From NCBI GenBank assembly GCA_024233785.1, contig JACKPD010000015.1:1-64000 (forward strand): 64,000 bases of DNA, read 5' to 3'. The translations under genes were made by a program, and so were the position numbers. Positions within the stretch are counted from its first letter, which is position 1; every line of letters starts with the position of its first letter. The notes under the pieces were generated by a model, which was not told where the DNA came from, did not search any database, and worked only from the letters and a program-made list of their open reading frames with translations. Shown in pieces: positions 25,836 through 35,071 of this stretch. The DNA comes from Spirochaetales bacterium. Its GTDB lineage: Bacteria > Spirochaetota > Spirochaetia > CADAEX01.

Positions 25836-27295
25836 CAGCTTTGACCGTGATCCTTTGGAGCCCCGGCAGATGTTCCGGACAGCGCTTCTTCAATAAGCCT
25901 TCTGCTGTGGGCGGGGGATTTAAACCTGTTGTCAACCTGGCTCTTGTAAATCGTAAAATTCTTTGTCATTACAATAGTTGTAAGACATACGATAAGGAGA
26001 GGAGGCAGGAGCGCGAAAGTCCCTCCAATCTCGCAGACCATTATTACAGAGCCGAAAGGGGCTTTTGATATCGCCGCGAAAAATGCCGCCATGCCGACAA
26101 GCATCATGGACTGCGGGTCAGGAACAGGGAGAGGAAAACCGCTCCAGGTAAGAAATCTTGAAAATGCTATACCGAGAAGGCCGCCGATAATAAGCGCGGG
26201 CCCGAATATGCCTCCTGACCCTCCCGGCGCGATAAAAAGAGTTGTAGCCGCCATCTTCGCGATAATAAACATAGCGACAATAATTACGCCCGGATGAGAT
26301 TCGATTACATCAACAAGTACGGACAACCTGGGACCCAGAACAATCGGAAACCGCAATGCTATTAAAGCTGTAACAACTGCGCCGAAGAAAGGGAAAAGGT
26401 ATGAGGGAAGAGAACTCCTGGAGCAGAATTCCCTTATATTGTCAAATGCCTTTACAAAGAGCCATCCTGACGCTGAGCACAGGAAAGTAAACAGGATATA
26501 GGAAGGGATTTCGCATATCCCGTTAAACGCATAAACAAGGTTCTTTACGGCAAATCCGGACGGGTCAAAAATGGAGGCGACAAAATAACCTGTAACAGAC
26601 GCAAGGAGAGAAGGAACAAGCGCCCTTGTCTCATAATCCTCCCTGTAAAGCATCTCGATAGCTGTAAGCGCGCCGCCGAGAGGGGCGAGGAAGACCGCGC
26701 CTATTCCCGCAGCCACACCTGTTACCATATAGATATGGGCATCATTCCTTATCTTTTTTATTTTCCCTGCAATCCAGGAACCGGCCCCGGCCCCCATGAG
26801 GACTATCGGGCCCTCAAATCCGCCCGAAGCCCCGAATCCGAGGTTTAGGGTTGAGGCAAAAAATTTGACAATCGGGACAGAGGGCCTGATAACAGCGTTT
26901 TTATGGTGGAATGCGGCGATGTATGCGGCGCTTCCGGTTCCGGAAGCATCAGGCGCATAACGGTATACAATCCGGGCGGCTAGCAGCGCGGCAAGGGGAA
27001 GAAAAACAAGAATGCTCCAGTCGGGAAGCGAAAGGAAAGCGCTTTCATCGCCCAGTGACCCGAGATAGCTTACGCGGGCCAGAAGGTTAACAGAGTATTT
27101 AAATAGAACCCCGATTAACCCGCAGACCATTCCGATCAGCAGGGAATAAAAGATCTTTGTCCAGTCGGTAACGCCGATTTCTGCAGCAGACAGCCTGTCC
27201 AGAGGCCTGTTTTTTTTCTTTTTATTCAGAATTGCCTTTTTGTATAACAGGCGGAATCTCGTAATTTTTTTTTTGATGTCAGAGATCAAGTTCAC
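25835..27295 (-). CDS. ClC-family chloride channel/transporter
   Basis: A 486-residue ClC protein with about ten or more membrane helices. Selectivity-region motifs are recognisable: ASGTGSAAYIA (GSGIP position), GASGGFEGPIVLMG (GREGP position, gating Glu kept but Arg replaced by Phe) and PGGSGGIFGPALIIGG (GxFxP). No C-terminal CBS domain. Start reads GTG with a weak ribosome site and is uncertain. It is translationally coupled to uppP. Confidence 0.9.
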   Translation of the reverse strand: MNLISDIKKKITRFRLLYKKAILNKKKKNRPLDRLSAAEIGVTDWTKIFYSLLIGMVCGLIGVLFKYSVNLLARVSYLGSLGDESAFLSLPDWSILVFLPLAALLAARIVYRYAPDASGTGSAAYIAAFHHKNAVIRPSVPIVKFFASTLNLGFGASGGFEGPIVLMGAGAGSWIAGKIKKIRNDAHIYMVTGVAAGIGAVFLAPLGGALTAIEMLYREDYETRALVPSLLASVTGYFVASIFDPSGFAVKNLVYAFNGICEIPSYILFTFLCSASGWLFVKAFDNIREFCSRSSLPSYLFPFFGAVVTALIALRFPIVLGPRLSVLVDVIESHPGVIIVAMFIIAKMAATTLFIAPGGSGGIFGPALIIGGLLGIAFSRFLTWSGFPLPVPDPQSMMLVGMAAFFAAISKAPFGSVIMVCEIGGTFALLPPLLIVCLTTIVMTKNFTIYKSQVDNRFKSPAHSRRLIEEALSGTSAGAPKDHGQS

Positions 27296-27340
27296 CCGCT
27301 TTTCCCGGTATTTTAACCGGACATGAATCCTCTACCCGGA

Positions 27341-28633
27341 TCAGGTATTCCCGGCCCGGTTTTTACTGCTGATCCTGTCGAATCCTGTATAAGGAATGAG
27401 ATTTTCAGGTATCAGAACTGACCCGTCTTCCTGCTGAAAGTTCTCAAGAACGCATATAATCGCCCTTGTCAGGGCCATTGCGGTACCGTTAAGCATATGA
27501 AGAAATCTGTTGCCGCTGTCTGATTTATATCTGATACCCAGTCTTCTGGACTGGAAATCCGTGCAGTTCGATGTGCTTGTAATCTCACCCCACTCTCCGC
27601 CTTCGCCGCGTCCAGGCATCCATGCTTCAAGATCGTATTTTCTGTAGGCTGATGCGCCCAGGTCTCCGCTGCATGTGTCAACTACGCGGTACGGGATATC
27701 AAGACCCTGAAAGATCTCTTCTTCCGTTTCCAGGATATACTGATGGAATGAATCTGACTGCTCGGGAAGGCAGTATACAAACATTTCAATTTTCGTAAAC
27801 TGATGGACCCTGTAGAGTCCTCTAGAATGCTTGCCCGCGGCCCCGGCTTCACGCCTGAAGCAGTGTGAAATGCCTGCCATTTTAATAGGCAGTCTTTCGG
27901 GATCAAGTATTGAATCGGCATGGTATCCGCCGAGTGTTATCTCCGCGGTCCCGACAAGGCATGTGCCTGTACCCTCAAGGGTATAGATATTGCTTTCCTC
28001 GCCGCGGGGATTAAAGCCGATGCCGGAAGCGACCTCTTCCTTTGCGATATCCGGTGTTTCAACAAGGGTAAACCCTTTTTTGGCAAGTTTATCAAGCGTA
28101 TACCGTATAAGGGCAAGCTCAAGGAGAACAGCCTCGTTTTTAAGATAATAAAACTTAGGCCCTGAAACCCTTGCCGCGGTTTCAAAATCCACAAGATCAA
28201 GCGCTTCGGCAAGAACTACATGGTCTTTCGGTTTGAAATTAAACACAGGAATTTTCCCTACCCTTTTTATCTCTGTGTTGTCCTTGTCCTCCTTGCCGAC
28301 CGGGACATCAGGATGGGCCATATTGGGAATTGTGAGCATCTCCGCGTTAAAGGATGCCTCTTTTTCCGCGAACAGCGCCTCGGCGCCGGAAATCTTTTCC
28401 TTGAGGGCCTTGCCTTCCTCAATAAGAACAGCCCTTTCCTCAGGGGAAAGTTTTCCCTTCATCTTTGCCGCGTTTGCGTTCCTCTGCTGCCTTAAAAGTT
28501 CGATCTCCTGCTGCAGCGTATTTTTCTCATCATAAAGCGCGGCAACAAGGTCTGCATCCGCGCGCATGTTTCTGTTAGTTATATTCTCTTTAACAGAATC
28601 AAGGTTTTCTCTGATAAATTTTATATCAAGCAT
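27341..28633 (-). CDS. serS: Seryl-tRNA synthetase
   Basis: A 430-residue class II synthetase charging tRNA-Ser. The N-terminal coiled-coil arm (about residues 25-105) is followed by the catalytic core with motif 2 (GISHCFRREAGAAGKHSRGLYRVHQF) and motif 3 (LNGTAMALTRAIICVLENFQ). Length is typical. First gene of a serS-clc-uppP minus-strand run, divergent from the XPB helicase. Confidence 0.97.
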   Translation of the reverse strand: MLDIKFIRENLDSVKENITNRNMRADADLVAALYDEKNTLQQEIELLRQQRNANAAKMKGKLSPEERAVLIEEGKALKEKISGAEALFAEKEASFNAEMLTIPNMAHPDVPVGKEDKDNTEIKRVGKIPVFNFKPKDHVVLAEALDLVDFETAARVSGPKFYYLKNEAVLLELALIRYTLDKLAKKGFTLVETPDIAKEEVASGIGFNPRGEESNIYTLEGTGTCLVGTAEITLGGYHADSILDPERLPIKMAGISHCFRREAGAAGKHSRGLYRVHQFTKIEMFVYCLPEQSDSFHQYILETEEEIFQGLDIPYRVVDTCSGDLGASAYRKYDLEAWMPGRGEGGEWGEITSTSNCTDFQSRRLGIRYKSDSGNRFLHMLNGTAMALTRAIICVLENFQQEDGSVLIPENLIPYTGFDRISSKNRAGNT

Positions 28634-28772
28634 AGTGAGGCAATTTTATAATAAAAATCAGGGGAGTGACAAGACAGGGGGAGAGTTCTTTATTTATTGT
28701 CATGATAATTCAGAGCCAGTTAAGCTTTAAAATAATAGAGGGAACATCCGCTATTAATATCTGCCAAAGCAT

Positions 28773-28801
28773 TTGACATTAAACCCTAAAAATATTTTAA
28801 T
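28773..28801 (+). promoter_or_regulatory. Promoter giving a nearly leaderless XPB transcript
   Basis: TTGACA at 28773-28778, 17-base spacer, TTTAAT at 28796-28801. The predicted start (about 28808) is about three bases before the ATG at 28811, and no ribosome site precedes that ATG. Confidence 0.7.
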
Positions 28802-28810
28802 CATATAAAG

Positions 28811-30475
28811 ATGCCAAAGAACAAACCGGTAATAATTCAAAGCGACGCGGCTATGCTTTTAGATGTTCACGATCCTGCCTTTGAAGAGGCAAGAAACGAT
28901 ATTTCAGTCTTTGCCGAACTTGAGAAATCACCTGAACATATTCATACATACAAACTCTCATCCCTCTCCCTGTGGAACGCGGCTTCCGCAGGTATTACTC
29001 CCATGCAGATAATTGAGAGGCTTGAGAAGTGGTCAAAATTCGAGATACCTGAAAACATAATTTTCAGGATAAAAGAGAGCGCGGGGCTTTTCGGCAAGAT
29101 AGTGCTGATCCAGTCCGACGATCCATACACCCTCCTTCTCAAGGTAAAAGAGACAAGGCTTTATAACGAAATCAAATCTATAAGGAAACTGTCAAAAATT
29201 CTCTTTCCCACAGGAGATAACGACCAGACTTTTACCTTAAAGCTTGTAGACAGGGGGACCATAAAACAGGAACTTATTGCATCAGGCTATCCTGTCAAGG
29301 ATGAGGTGCCTCTAAAAAAAGGAGCTCCGCTTGATGTTTCGCTCAGGGAAAACACCCTGGGAGGATATCCATTTGCAGTGAGGGACTACCAGAGGGAGGC
29401 AGCGCTCGCTTTTTACGGAGACGGCAAACCCGGTAACGGTTTCGGGACAATAGTTCTGGCATGCGGGTCCGGAAAAACAATTGTGGGAATGGCTGTTATT
29501 GATATATACAAAACACAGACCCTTATTCTGACCACAAATATCGCAGCTGTGCACCAGTGGAAAGATGAGCTTCTTGATAAAACAAACCTTACCGAAGATA
29601 TGATCGGCGAGTACAGCGGGGATAAAAAGCTGATATGCCCTGTGACAATTGCCACATACCAGATTCTGACCTGGAGACCTGACAGGGAGTCGGATTTCCC
29701 GCACTTTGATATTTTCAGGAAAATGGACTGGGGACTTATTATTTATGATGAAGTACATCTGCTTCCCGCCCCTGTTTTCAGGGTTACGGCAGAAATACAG
29801 GCAATAAGCAGATTAGGCCTTACAGCTACCCTTATCAGGGAAGACGGCAGGGAGACAGATGTTTTTTCACTTGTAGGGCCGAAGAGATATGACTGCCCCT
29901 GGAAAGAACTGCAGGCAAAGGGGTGGATAGCTGAAGCCAACTGTTTTGAGATAAGGGCGGAGCTTCCTGAAAACCTTGAAGTGCCCTACGCTGTGGCAGA
30001 TAAAAAAGAGAAATACCGTATCGCCGCGGAAAATCCCGCTAAATTCGAAATTGTAAAAGAGCTCCTTGACAACCATCCTGAGGATTCAATCCTTATTATC
30101 GGGCAGTATATTTCCCAGCTGAAAAAGATGCAGGAAATGATAAGGGTCCCTATTATCACCGGGCAGACTCCCAATATGGAGCGGGAGAAAATATACGACC
30201 TTTTCCGGCACGGAAAGGAAAGGGTAATTATAGTATCAAAGGTTGCGAATTTCGCAATTGACCTGCCTGATGCTTCTGTCGCAATTCAGATTTCAGGCAG
30301 TTTCGGGTCGAGGCAGGAGGAAGCGCAGAGGCTGGGAAGAATATTAAGGCCCAAGGAAAAAAACGCCTATTTCTACAGTATAATTTCACACAGAACAGTT
30401 GAGGAGGATTTTTCGGCAAACAGGCAGAAGTTTCTGACCGAACAGGGATATAAATATCATATAGAGCTGTGGTGA
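28811..30475 (+). CDS. XPB-family DNA repair/transcription helicase
   Basis: A 554-residue superfamily 2 helicase of the bacterial XPB type. The N-terminal helicase-XPB domain (about 45-90, SLSLWNAASAGITPMQIIERL) is followed by motif I CGSGKT (218-223), motif II DEVH (313-316), motif III LTAT, the XPB-diagnostic RED motif (Arg343-Asp345) and C-terminal motifs VSKVANFAIDLPDA and QEEAQRLGRILRP. XPB unwinds DNA in repair or promoter opening; bacterial versions act with other proteins. The probable partner is encoded at 10831-12870. Confidence 0.93.
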   Translation: MPKNKPVIIQSDAAMLLDVHDPAFEEARNDISVFAELEKSPEHIHTYKLSSLSLWNAASAGITPMQIIERLEKWSKFEIPENIIFRIKESAGLFGKIVLIQSDDPYTLLLKVKETRLYNEIKSIRKLSKILFPTGDNDQTFTLKLVDRGTIKQELIASGYPVKDEVPLKKGAPLDVSLRENTLGGYPFAVRDYQREAALAFYGDGKPGNGFGTIVLACGSGKTIVGMAVIDIYKTQTLILTTNIAAVHQWKDELLDKTNLTEDMIGEYSGDKKLICPVTIATYQILTWRPDRESDFPHFDIFRKMDWGLIIYDEVHLLPAPVFRVTAEIQAISRLGLTATLIREDGRETDVFSLVGPKRYDCPWKELQAKGWIAEANCFEIRAELPENLEVPYAVADKKEKYRIAAENPAKFEIVKELLDNHPEDSILIIGQYISQLKKMQEMIRVPIITGQTPNMEREKIYDLFRHGKERVIIVSKVANFAIDLPDASVAIQISGSFGSRQEEAQRLGRILRPKEKNAYFYSIISHRTVEEDFSANRQKFLTEQGYKYHIELW

Positions 30476-30506
30476 AATTATTTCAGGGAAGGACCGCAAG
30501 CCTAAT

Positions 30507-30532
30507 TTCCGGTACACATCTTCCGGTACACA
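30507..30532. repeat. Short tandem repeat TTCCGGTACACA x2
   Basis: Two identical 12-mers at 30507-30518 and 30521-30532 (period 14) between the convergent XPB and tctA genes, right beside the tct terminator. Each contains the palindrome CCGGTAC-like core. Meaning unknown. Confidence 0.6.
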
Positions 30533-30534
30533 CC

Positions 30535-30564
30535 AAAAAAAACTGCCCGGCAATTCCCGGGCAG
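30535..30564 (-). terminator. Terminator of the tctCBA operon
   Basis: On the minus strand CTGCCCGG (30564-30557) pairs with CCGGGCAG (30550-30543) around a 6-base loop, followed by eight T residues (30542-30535). Confidence 0.9.
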
Positions 30565-30603
30565 CTTGATTATTTTAAATTCCACTAATTTCAGATAAAA
30601 TGA

Positions 30604-32112
30604 TTATTCAACTATTTCTTCAGCTTCAATTATGGCTTTCCCTGTCCTGGCCTTTTTTATAATGTTGATTATCGGGAAAAACAGCAGCAGAGCTATAATT
30701 CCCCAGAGGATCCATGCAATCGTGCTTCCGAAGAAAATTGATGCGGAACCGTCTGAAATTGTAAGGGCCTGGGCAAATCCCCTTTCAGCTATCGGGCCGA
30801 GTATCATTCCGAGAACTACAGCGCTTGTTGAAAAACCTGTCTTCCCGAGGATTAATCCAATAACAGCGAAAATAAGCATTATCCATATATCAAAAACACT
30901 GTTATTCATTGAATAGGCGCCTACAACAGCGAACATTGAAACCGCGGGAATAAGAATTGCAGAAGGAGTAAGCGATATCTTTGAGAAATAAGGCGCGAAA
31001 TAAAGTCCTATTATGAGGAAAACAATATTTGCAAGAAAGAGCGACAATATAAACCCGTATGTAATTGTGCCGTGAAGAGTAAAAAGCTCTGGGCCTGGGA
31101 TAAGACCGTGGATCATGAGCCCGCCGAGGAGAGCGGCCGCGACACTGTTTCCAGGAATTCCAAGAGTCAATGTAGGTATCAGGCTTCCGCCTACACATCC
31201 GTTGTTGCCCGCTTCCGCGGCTGCAATCCCTTCCGGGTTTCCTTTCCCGAACATGTGCCTTACCTTGGACATCTGTTTTGCAAAGTTATAGGAGATAAAA
31301 GCCGCGATTGTTGCCCCTTCACCGGGAAGAATTCCAACAACAGTTCCTGCGGCTGTACCAACGGCAATGAATTTACCCATACCTTTGGGCATTTTTTCCC
31401 TTTTTATGGTTTTAAGGTCCACCTTTCCCTTAACTATACTTCCAAGCCCGGTAAGCTCCATCATCTGGGTGACTGAAAACATACCGATCAGGGCAGGCAT
31501 GAACGAAACCCCGTCGTAAAGGTCCCTTACTCCCATTGTATAGCGCAAATGCCCTGAAATAAGGTCAGTGCCTATTACAGCTACAAGCAGCCCCATAAAG
31601 CCGGATAATAAACCCTTAACAAGGTCCTCTTCAGCAAGAGATACAACACCTGCAAGCCCCATGAGCGCAAGGAGAAAATACTCGGCAGGTCCGAACTTCA
31701 GCGAGACAGCCGCGAGGGGCTGCGCCACAAGCAGGAGAAGAAACGCCGAGACCATACCGCCGGTAAAACTTGCGATAACAGAAACCCTGAGCGCAAGCCC
31801 CCCGTGCCCCTGCTGGGAGAGAGGATACCCGTCAAGTGCTGTCGCGGCCGCGGCAGGCGTACCCGGAGTAAAGAGAAGAATCGCGGGGATTGATCCCCCG
31901 TACATGGCTCCGCAGTAAACCCCTCCCATAAGAATAAGCCCTGTTATGGGAGAAAGTGAGAAAGTAACAGGTATTAAAAGGGCTACTGCCATTGTCGCTG
32001 TAAGGCCGGGGATGCCTCCTACAACAATACCTGAAATACTTCCAATTACAACTGCCAGCAGGTTTTCCGGCCTGAAAAGGTTCAGGATAATAGCAATAAA
32101 ATCAATTTCCAT
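30604..32112 (-). CDS. tctA: Tripartite tricarboxylate transporter large permease TctA
   Basis: A 502-residue membrane protein with 11-12 helices. TctA blocks: GIVVGGIPGLTATMAVALLIPVTF near the N-terminus, YGGSIPAILLFTPGTPAAAATALDGYPL, GILPGEGATIAAFISYNFAKQMSK and LGIPGNSVAAALLGGL. With TctB and TctC it forms a secondary, binding-protein-dependent importer of carboxylates. Last gene of the sigma54-driven operon, closed by the terminator at 30535. Confidence 0.95.
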   Translation of the reverse strand: MEIDFIAIILNLFRPENLLAVVIGSISGIVVGGIPGLTATMAVALLIPVTFSLSPITGLILMGGVYCGAMYGGSIPAILLFTPGTPAAAATALDGYPLSQQGHGGLALRVSVIASFTGGMVSAFLLLLVAQPLAAVSLKFGPAEYFLLALMGLAGVVSLAEEDLVKGLLSGFMGLLVAVIGTDLISGHLRYTMGVRDLYDGVSFMPALIGMFSVTQMMELTGLGSIVKGKVDLKTIKREKMPKGMGKFIAVGTAAGTVVGILPGEGATIAAFISYNFAKQMSKVRHMFGKGNPEGIAAAEAGNNGCVGGSLIPTLTLGIPGNSVAAALLGGLMIHGLIPGPELFTLHGTITYGFILSLFLANIVFLIIGLYFAPYFSKISLTPSAILIPAVSMFAVVGAYSMNNSVFDIWIMLIFAVIGLILGKTGFSTSAVVLGMILGPIAERGFAQALTISDGSASIFFGSTIAWILWGIIALLLFFPIINIIKKARTGKAIIEAEEIVE

Positions 32113-32127
32113 AATTACACCTTTTTC

Positions 32128-32577
32128 CTAATAACCGAAAATCGAGCCGCGGGGCAGCGGAACCTGCAGTATGCTTACAAACAAAACCTGCAGAAACAGC
32201 AGAAGCCCGGCTGACGCGAAAATGATTGTTTTTATTTTTCTGTGCCCCATAAAAAACATGGTTGCAGGGAGAAATAAGGCTGTTGAGAGTATGAAGCCGA
32301 AATACGCGATCAAAAGTATATACACAATAAGAAGAATCAGGAACGCGAAAAACTTTTTTTTATCTGTGTAAAACTCAACTGCCTCATTATCATTTTTCCT
32401 GTAACTGTAATAGATCTGAAGCAGGGAAAGGATTCCCGTACTCAGGGCAAGAAACCTTATATAATTAGCTGTGCTGTTCTGACTTACCGATGGGAAGTCC
32501 GCAGTACTGCGGTAAAGCAGCACTGCGATAACAACACAAAAAAACAATATGATAAAATCAACTATTTTTTTTGTCAT
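32128..32577 (-). CDS. tctB: Tripartite tricarboxylate transporter small subunit TctB
   Basis: A 149-residue protein with four predicted membrane helices, the size and topology of TctB. ATG 32577 (MTKKIVDF) is preferred over an earlier in-frame start because AGGAAG lies just upstream and the tctC stop is then not overlapped. Sits between tctC and tctA. Confidence 0.88.
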   Translation of the reverse strand: MTKKIVDFIILFFCVVIAVLLYRSTADFPSVSQNSTANYIRFLALSTGILSLLQIYYSYRKNDNEAVEFYTDKKKFFAFLILLIVYILLIAYFGFILSTALFLPATMFFMGHRKIKTIIFASAGLLLFLQVLFVSILQVPLPRGSIFGY

Positions 32578-32591
32578 TATACTTCCTGTAA

Positions 32592-33557
32592 TTAATTTCC
32601 CCACGGGGCAGCGTCATAAACAACCTGTGTCTGAGCTTTGAGTTCTTCAAGGTGTTCCCTGTATTCCTTGCTGTTCATCGGAGCAAGAGATATAAGCTGT
32701 TTTTCCATAAGTTCCTTGAATTCAGGATCTGCAAGCACTTTTACAAGGAGGTCATCAAGGGCTTTTGTAATCTTTTTATCTACTGATGCCTGGCAGACAA
32801 GTCCTCTTGTAGCTGTCATGTAAAATTCATATCCCTGTTCTTTTGTCGTGGGGATTGATTTTTCCATTTCAGATCTTTTTCTTGTAGTAATAGCGATAAT
32901 TTTAACTTTACCTGACCTGTAGTTGGCAAGCATCTGGGAAAGGTTCATGAAACCTACATCAACATGACCGCCTAAAATCGCAGCTTTCTGCTCTGTTGAG
33001 CCATTGGTGGGCATAATGTTGAATTCCACCCCTGCGATTTTCTCAAAACTCTTTGCCGCAATATAGTCATCGCTTCCGATTCCGTTTACTGTCGCAACAA
33101 GTTTTTTGGCCTTTGCCGCAGCCTTAAGCTCATCAAGTGTATTTATGTCGCTTTTTTCAGGTACTACAACAATACCCGGGTCCTCTACGATGTTGCCGAT
33201 ATAGTGAAAACTGTCGAGGTTATAGTGGGCAAGACCCGAGCAGATATGTGATACAATCTGGGGTGTAAAGAGCATACCGAGATTGTAGCCGTTCGGTTTT
33301 GCATCCGCGATTTCATCAAATCCCTTAAGTCCGCCTGACCCGCCGATATTGACAACTACAAAGTTTGCTTCCGGCCAGTATTTTTTGGCGATCTGGCCGA
33401 ACTGTCTTGCTGTCGCGTCAGTTGATCCGCCCGCATTTGACGGAACAACAATGTTGATCGGTTCGGAAGGATATGCAGCTCCTTCTTTGCTGCCGCCTGC
33501 GTAAACAGGGAGGATCATTGCTGCCGCAAGGATCAATAAGATAATTGTCTTCTTCAT
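32592..33557 (-). CDS. tctC: Tripartite tricarboxylate transporter binding protein TctC (BUG family)
   Basis: A 321-residue periplasmic receptor. Signal peptide residues 1-20 (core ILLILAAAMILPVYA), then AGGSKEGAAYPSEPINIVVPSNAGGSTDATARQ: the VPxxAGGxTD block is the BUG-family ligand loop. The AGGSKEG start of the mature protein is a habit of spirochaete binding proteins. First gene after the sigma54 promoter at 33605. Ligand likely a di- or tricarboxylate. Confidence 0.93.
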   Translation of the reverse strand: MKKTIILLILAAAMILPVYAGGSKEGAAYPSEPINIVVPSNAGGSTDATARQFGQIAKKYWPEANFVVVNIGGSGGLKGFDEIADAKPNGYNLGMLFTPQIVSHICSGLAHYNLDSFHYIGNIVEDPGIVVVPEKSDINTLDELKAAAKAKKLVATVNGIGSDDYIAAKSFEKIAGVEFNIMPTNGSTEQKAAILGGHVDVGFMNLSQMLANYRSGKVKIIAITTRKRSEMEKSIPTTKEQGYEFYMTATRGLVCQASVDKKITKALDDLLVKVLADPEFKELMEKQLISLAPMNSKEYREHLEELKAQTQVVYDAAPWGN

Positions 33558-33604
33558 TTAAAAACTCCTTTTGTGAATTAAAAAAAATCTATTCTTTTTT
33601 AATA

Positions 33605-33621
33605 GTGCAAAAAGAGTGCCA
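33605..33621 (-). promoter_or_regulatory. Sigma54 promoter of tctCBA
   Basis: On the minus strand TGGCAC (33621-33616), five bases, TTGCAC (33610-33605): an excellent -24/-12 match with GG and GC at the required 10-base spacing. It lies about 50 bp before the tctC ATG. Confidence 0.92.
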
Positions 33622-33683
33622 AGTGGAAATTACCTGTATTTTAACCTGTTATCGCCTTGTTTGATGAGAATACAGCTCCACAC

Positions 33684-33703
33684 AGTGTGCTGTATTACAC
33701 ACT
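33684..33703. promoter_or_regulatory. Upstream activating site for the NtrC-type regulator
   Basis: AGTGTG (33684-33689) and CACACT (33698-33703) are inverted arms with an 8-base spacer. The site is centred about 75 bp upstream of the -24 GG and abuts the stop of the regulator gene. Position and symmetry fit an enhancer for a sigma54 activator; binding by this regulator is inferred. Confidence 0.65.
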
Positions 33704-35071
33704 TCAGGAAGATAGTGGGCCGTTTGGCACACTGATATTATACTTTATGATCCTGTTGTAAAGGGCCTTCCTGTCAATATTAAGCAGTTTTGCCGCCTTC
33801 GATTTGTTCCAGTTCGATTTTTCAAGCGCTTCAATCAATACATTTTTCTCAATATCCGAAAGGTTATAGTTCTGTGCCTCTGCCCGGGTTGAAGCACCTT
33901 CATCCTCAAGCTCATCCGGCAGAAGATCCTCATCAAGGACATCACCCGAGCTTATAACCATCATCCTTTCAATACAGTTTTCAAGTTCCCTCACATTACC
34001 CGGCCAGTTTAAACTGATTAATTTATCCATCAGGGAGGGAGAAATCTTCTTGGGCGGAATATTGTTTTTTTCAGAGACGCTCTTTATAAAGCTCTCTGCG
34101 AGAAGGGGAATATCCCCTTTCCTGCTCCGCAGGGGGGGGACTTTTATATTTATCACGTTCAGCCGGTAATAAAGGTCGGACCTGAACCTCTTTTCAGATA
34201 CTTCTTTTTTAATGTCACGGTTAGTTGCCGTAATCAGACGGAAATTGACATTTACATATTCAAGGCTGCCGATTCTCTGTATCTGCCTCTCCTGAAGCAC
34301 CCGCAGCAGTTTCGCCTGGAGTTCAAGGCTCATTTCCCCGATCTCATCAAGGAAAAGCGTCCCCCCGTCCGCAAGTTCAATTCTCCCCTTTTTGCGGGCG
34401 GAAGCACCTGTAAAAGCCCCTTTTTCAAAGCCGAACAGCTCGCTCTCAAGCAGACCTGCAGGGAGCGAGGAGCAGTCTACTACAATGAAGGGTGCATCTT
34501 TCCTTCTGCTGTTCATATAGATACTTCTTGCGACAAGTTCCTTACCGGTACCGCACTCCCCCTCTATCAGCACGCTTGAGTCAACAGGCGCCACTGTTTT
34601 AATCAGTTTGAACATTTTAATCATAGCCGGATCTTTGCCTATTATTCTGTCTAGTCCCCATTCCTCCTCAAGCTTTTCTTTGAGCGCCGCGTTCTCTTTT
34701 CTGATTTTCTTCTCGGAAACAGCCCTGCTGATTTTTATCTTCAGGAGATCGTAATCGATCGGCTTGGTAATATAGTCATATCCCCCTGATTTTATCGCGT
34801 CAACCGCGCTTGATATTGACCCGTATGCGGTCATAATTATTACAGGTATTGACTCATCCGTTTCCCTGATTCTTTTAGTCAGTTCTATGCCGTCCATAAC
34901 ATCCATTTTGAGGTCTGTAAGGACAAGATCCGGATGGGAACCCTTGATAAGTTTAAGCGCGGATTTACCGTTATCAGCATCGCTTACCTCATATCCTGAA
35001 TTTTCAAGGATACCCTTTAAAACCATTCTTATATTAAGTTTGTCATCAACAATCAGTATTTTTTCATTCAT
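33704..35071 (-). CDS. NtrC-family sigma54-dependent response regulator
   Basis: A 455-residue regulator: receiver domain 1-120 with phospho-acceptor Asp53 (LVLTDLKMD), AAA+ domain with Walker A GECGTGKE and the sigma54-contact loop GAFTGA, and a Fis-type HTH at the C-terminus (KSKAAKLLNIDRKALYNRI). It overlaps the kinase gene by 8 bp and is followed by the UAS and sigma54 promoter of tctCBA, so it almost certainly drives the transporter, in the manner of DctD. Confidence 0.95.
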   Translation of the reverse strand: MNEKILIVDDKLNIRMVLKGILENSGYEVSDADNGKSALKLIKGSHPDLVLTDLKMDVMDGIELTKRIRETDESIPVIIMTAYGSISSAVDAIKSGGYDYITKPIDYDLLKIKISRAVSEKKIRKENAALKEKLEEEWGLDRIIGKDPAMIKMFKLIKTVAPVDSSVLIEGECGTGKELVARSIYMNSRRKDAPFIVVDCSSLPAGLLESELFGFEKGAFTGASARKKGRIELADGGTLFLDEIGEMSLELQAKLLRVLQERQIQRIGSLEYVNVNFRLITATNRDIKKEVSEKRFRSDLYYRLNVINIKVPPLRSRKGDIPLLAESFIKSVSEKNNIPPKKISPSLMDKLISLNWPGNVRELENCIERMMVISSGDVLDEDLLPDELEDEGASTRAEAQNYNLSDIEKNVLIEALEKSNWNKSKAAKLLNIDRKALYNRIIKYNISVPNGPLSS

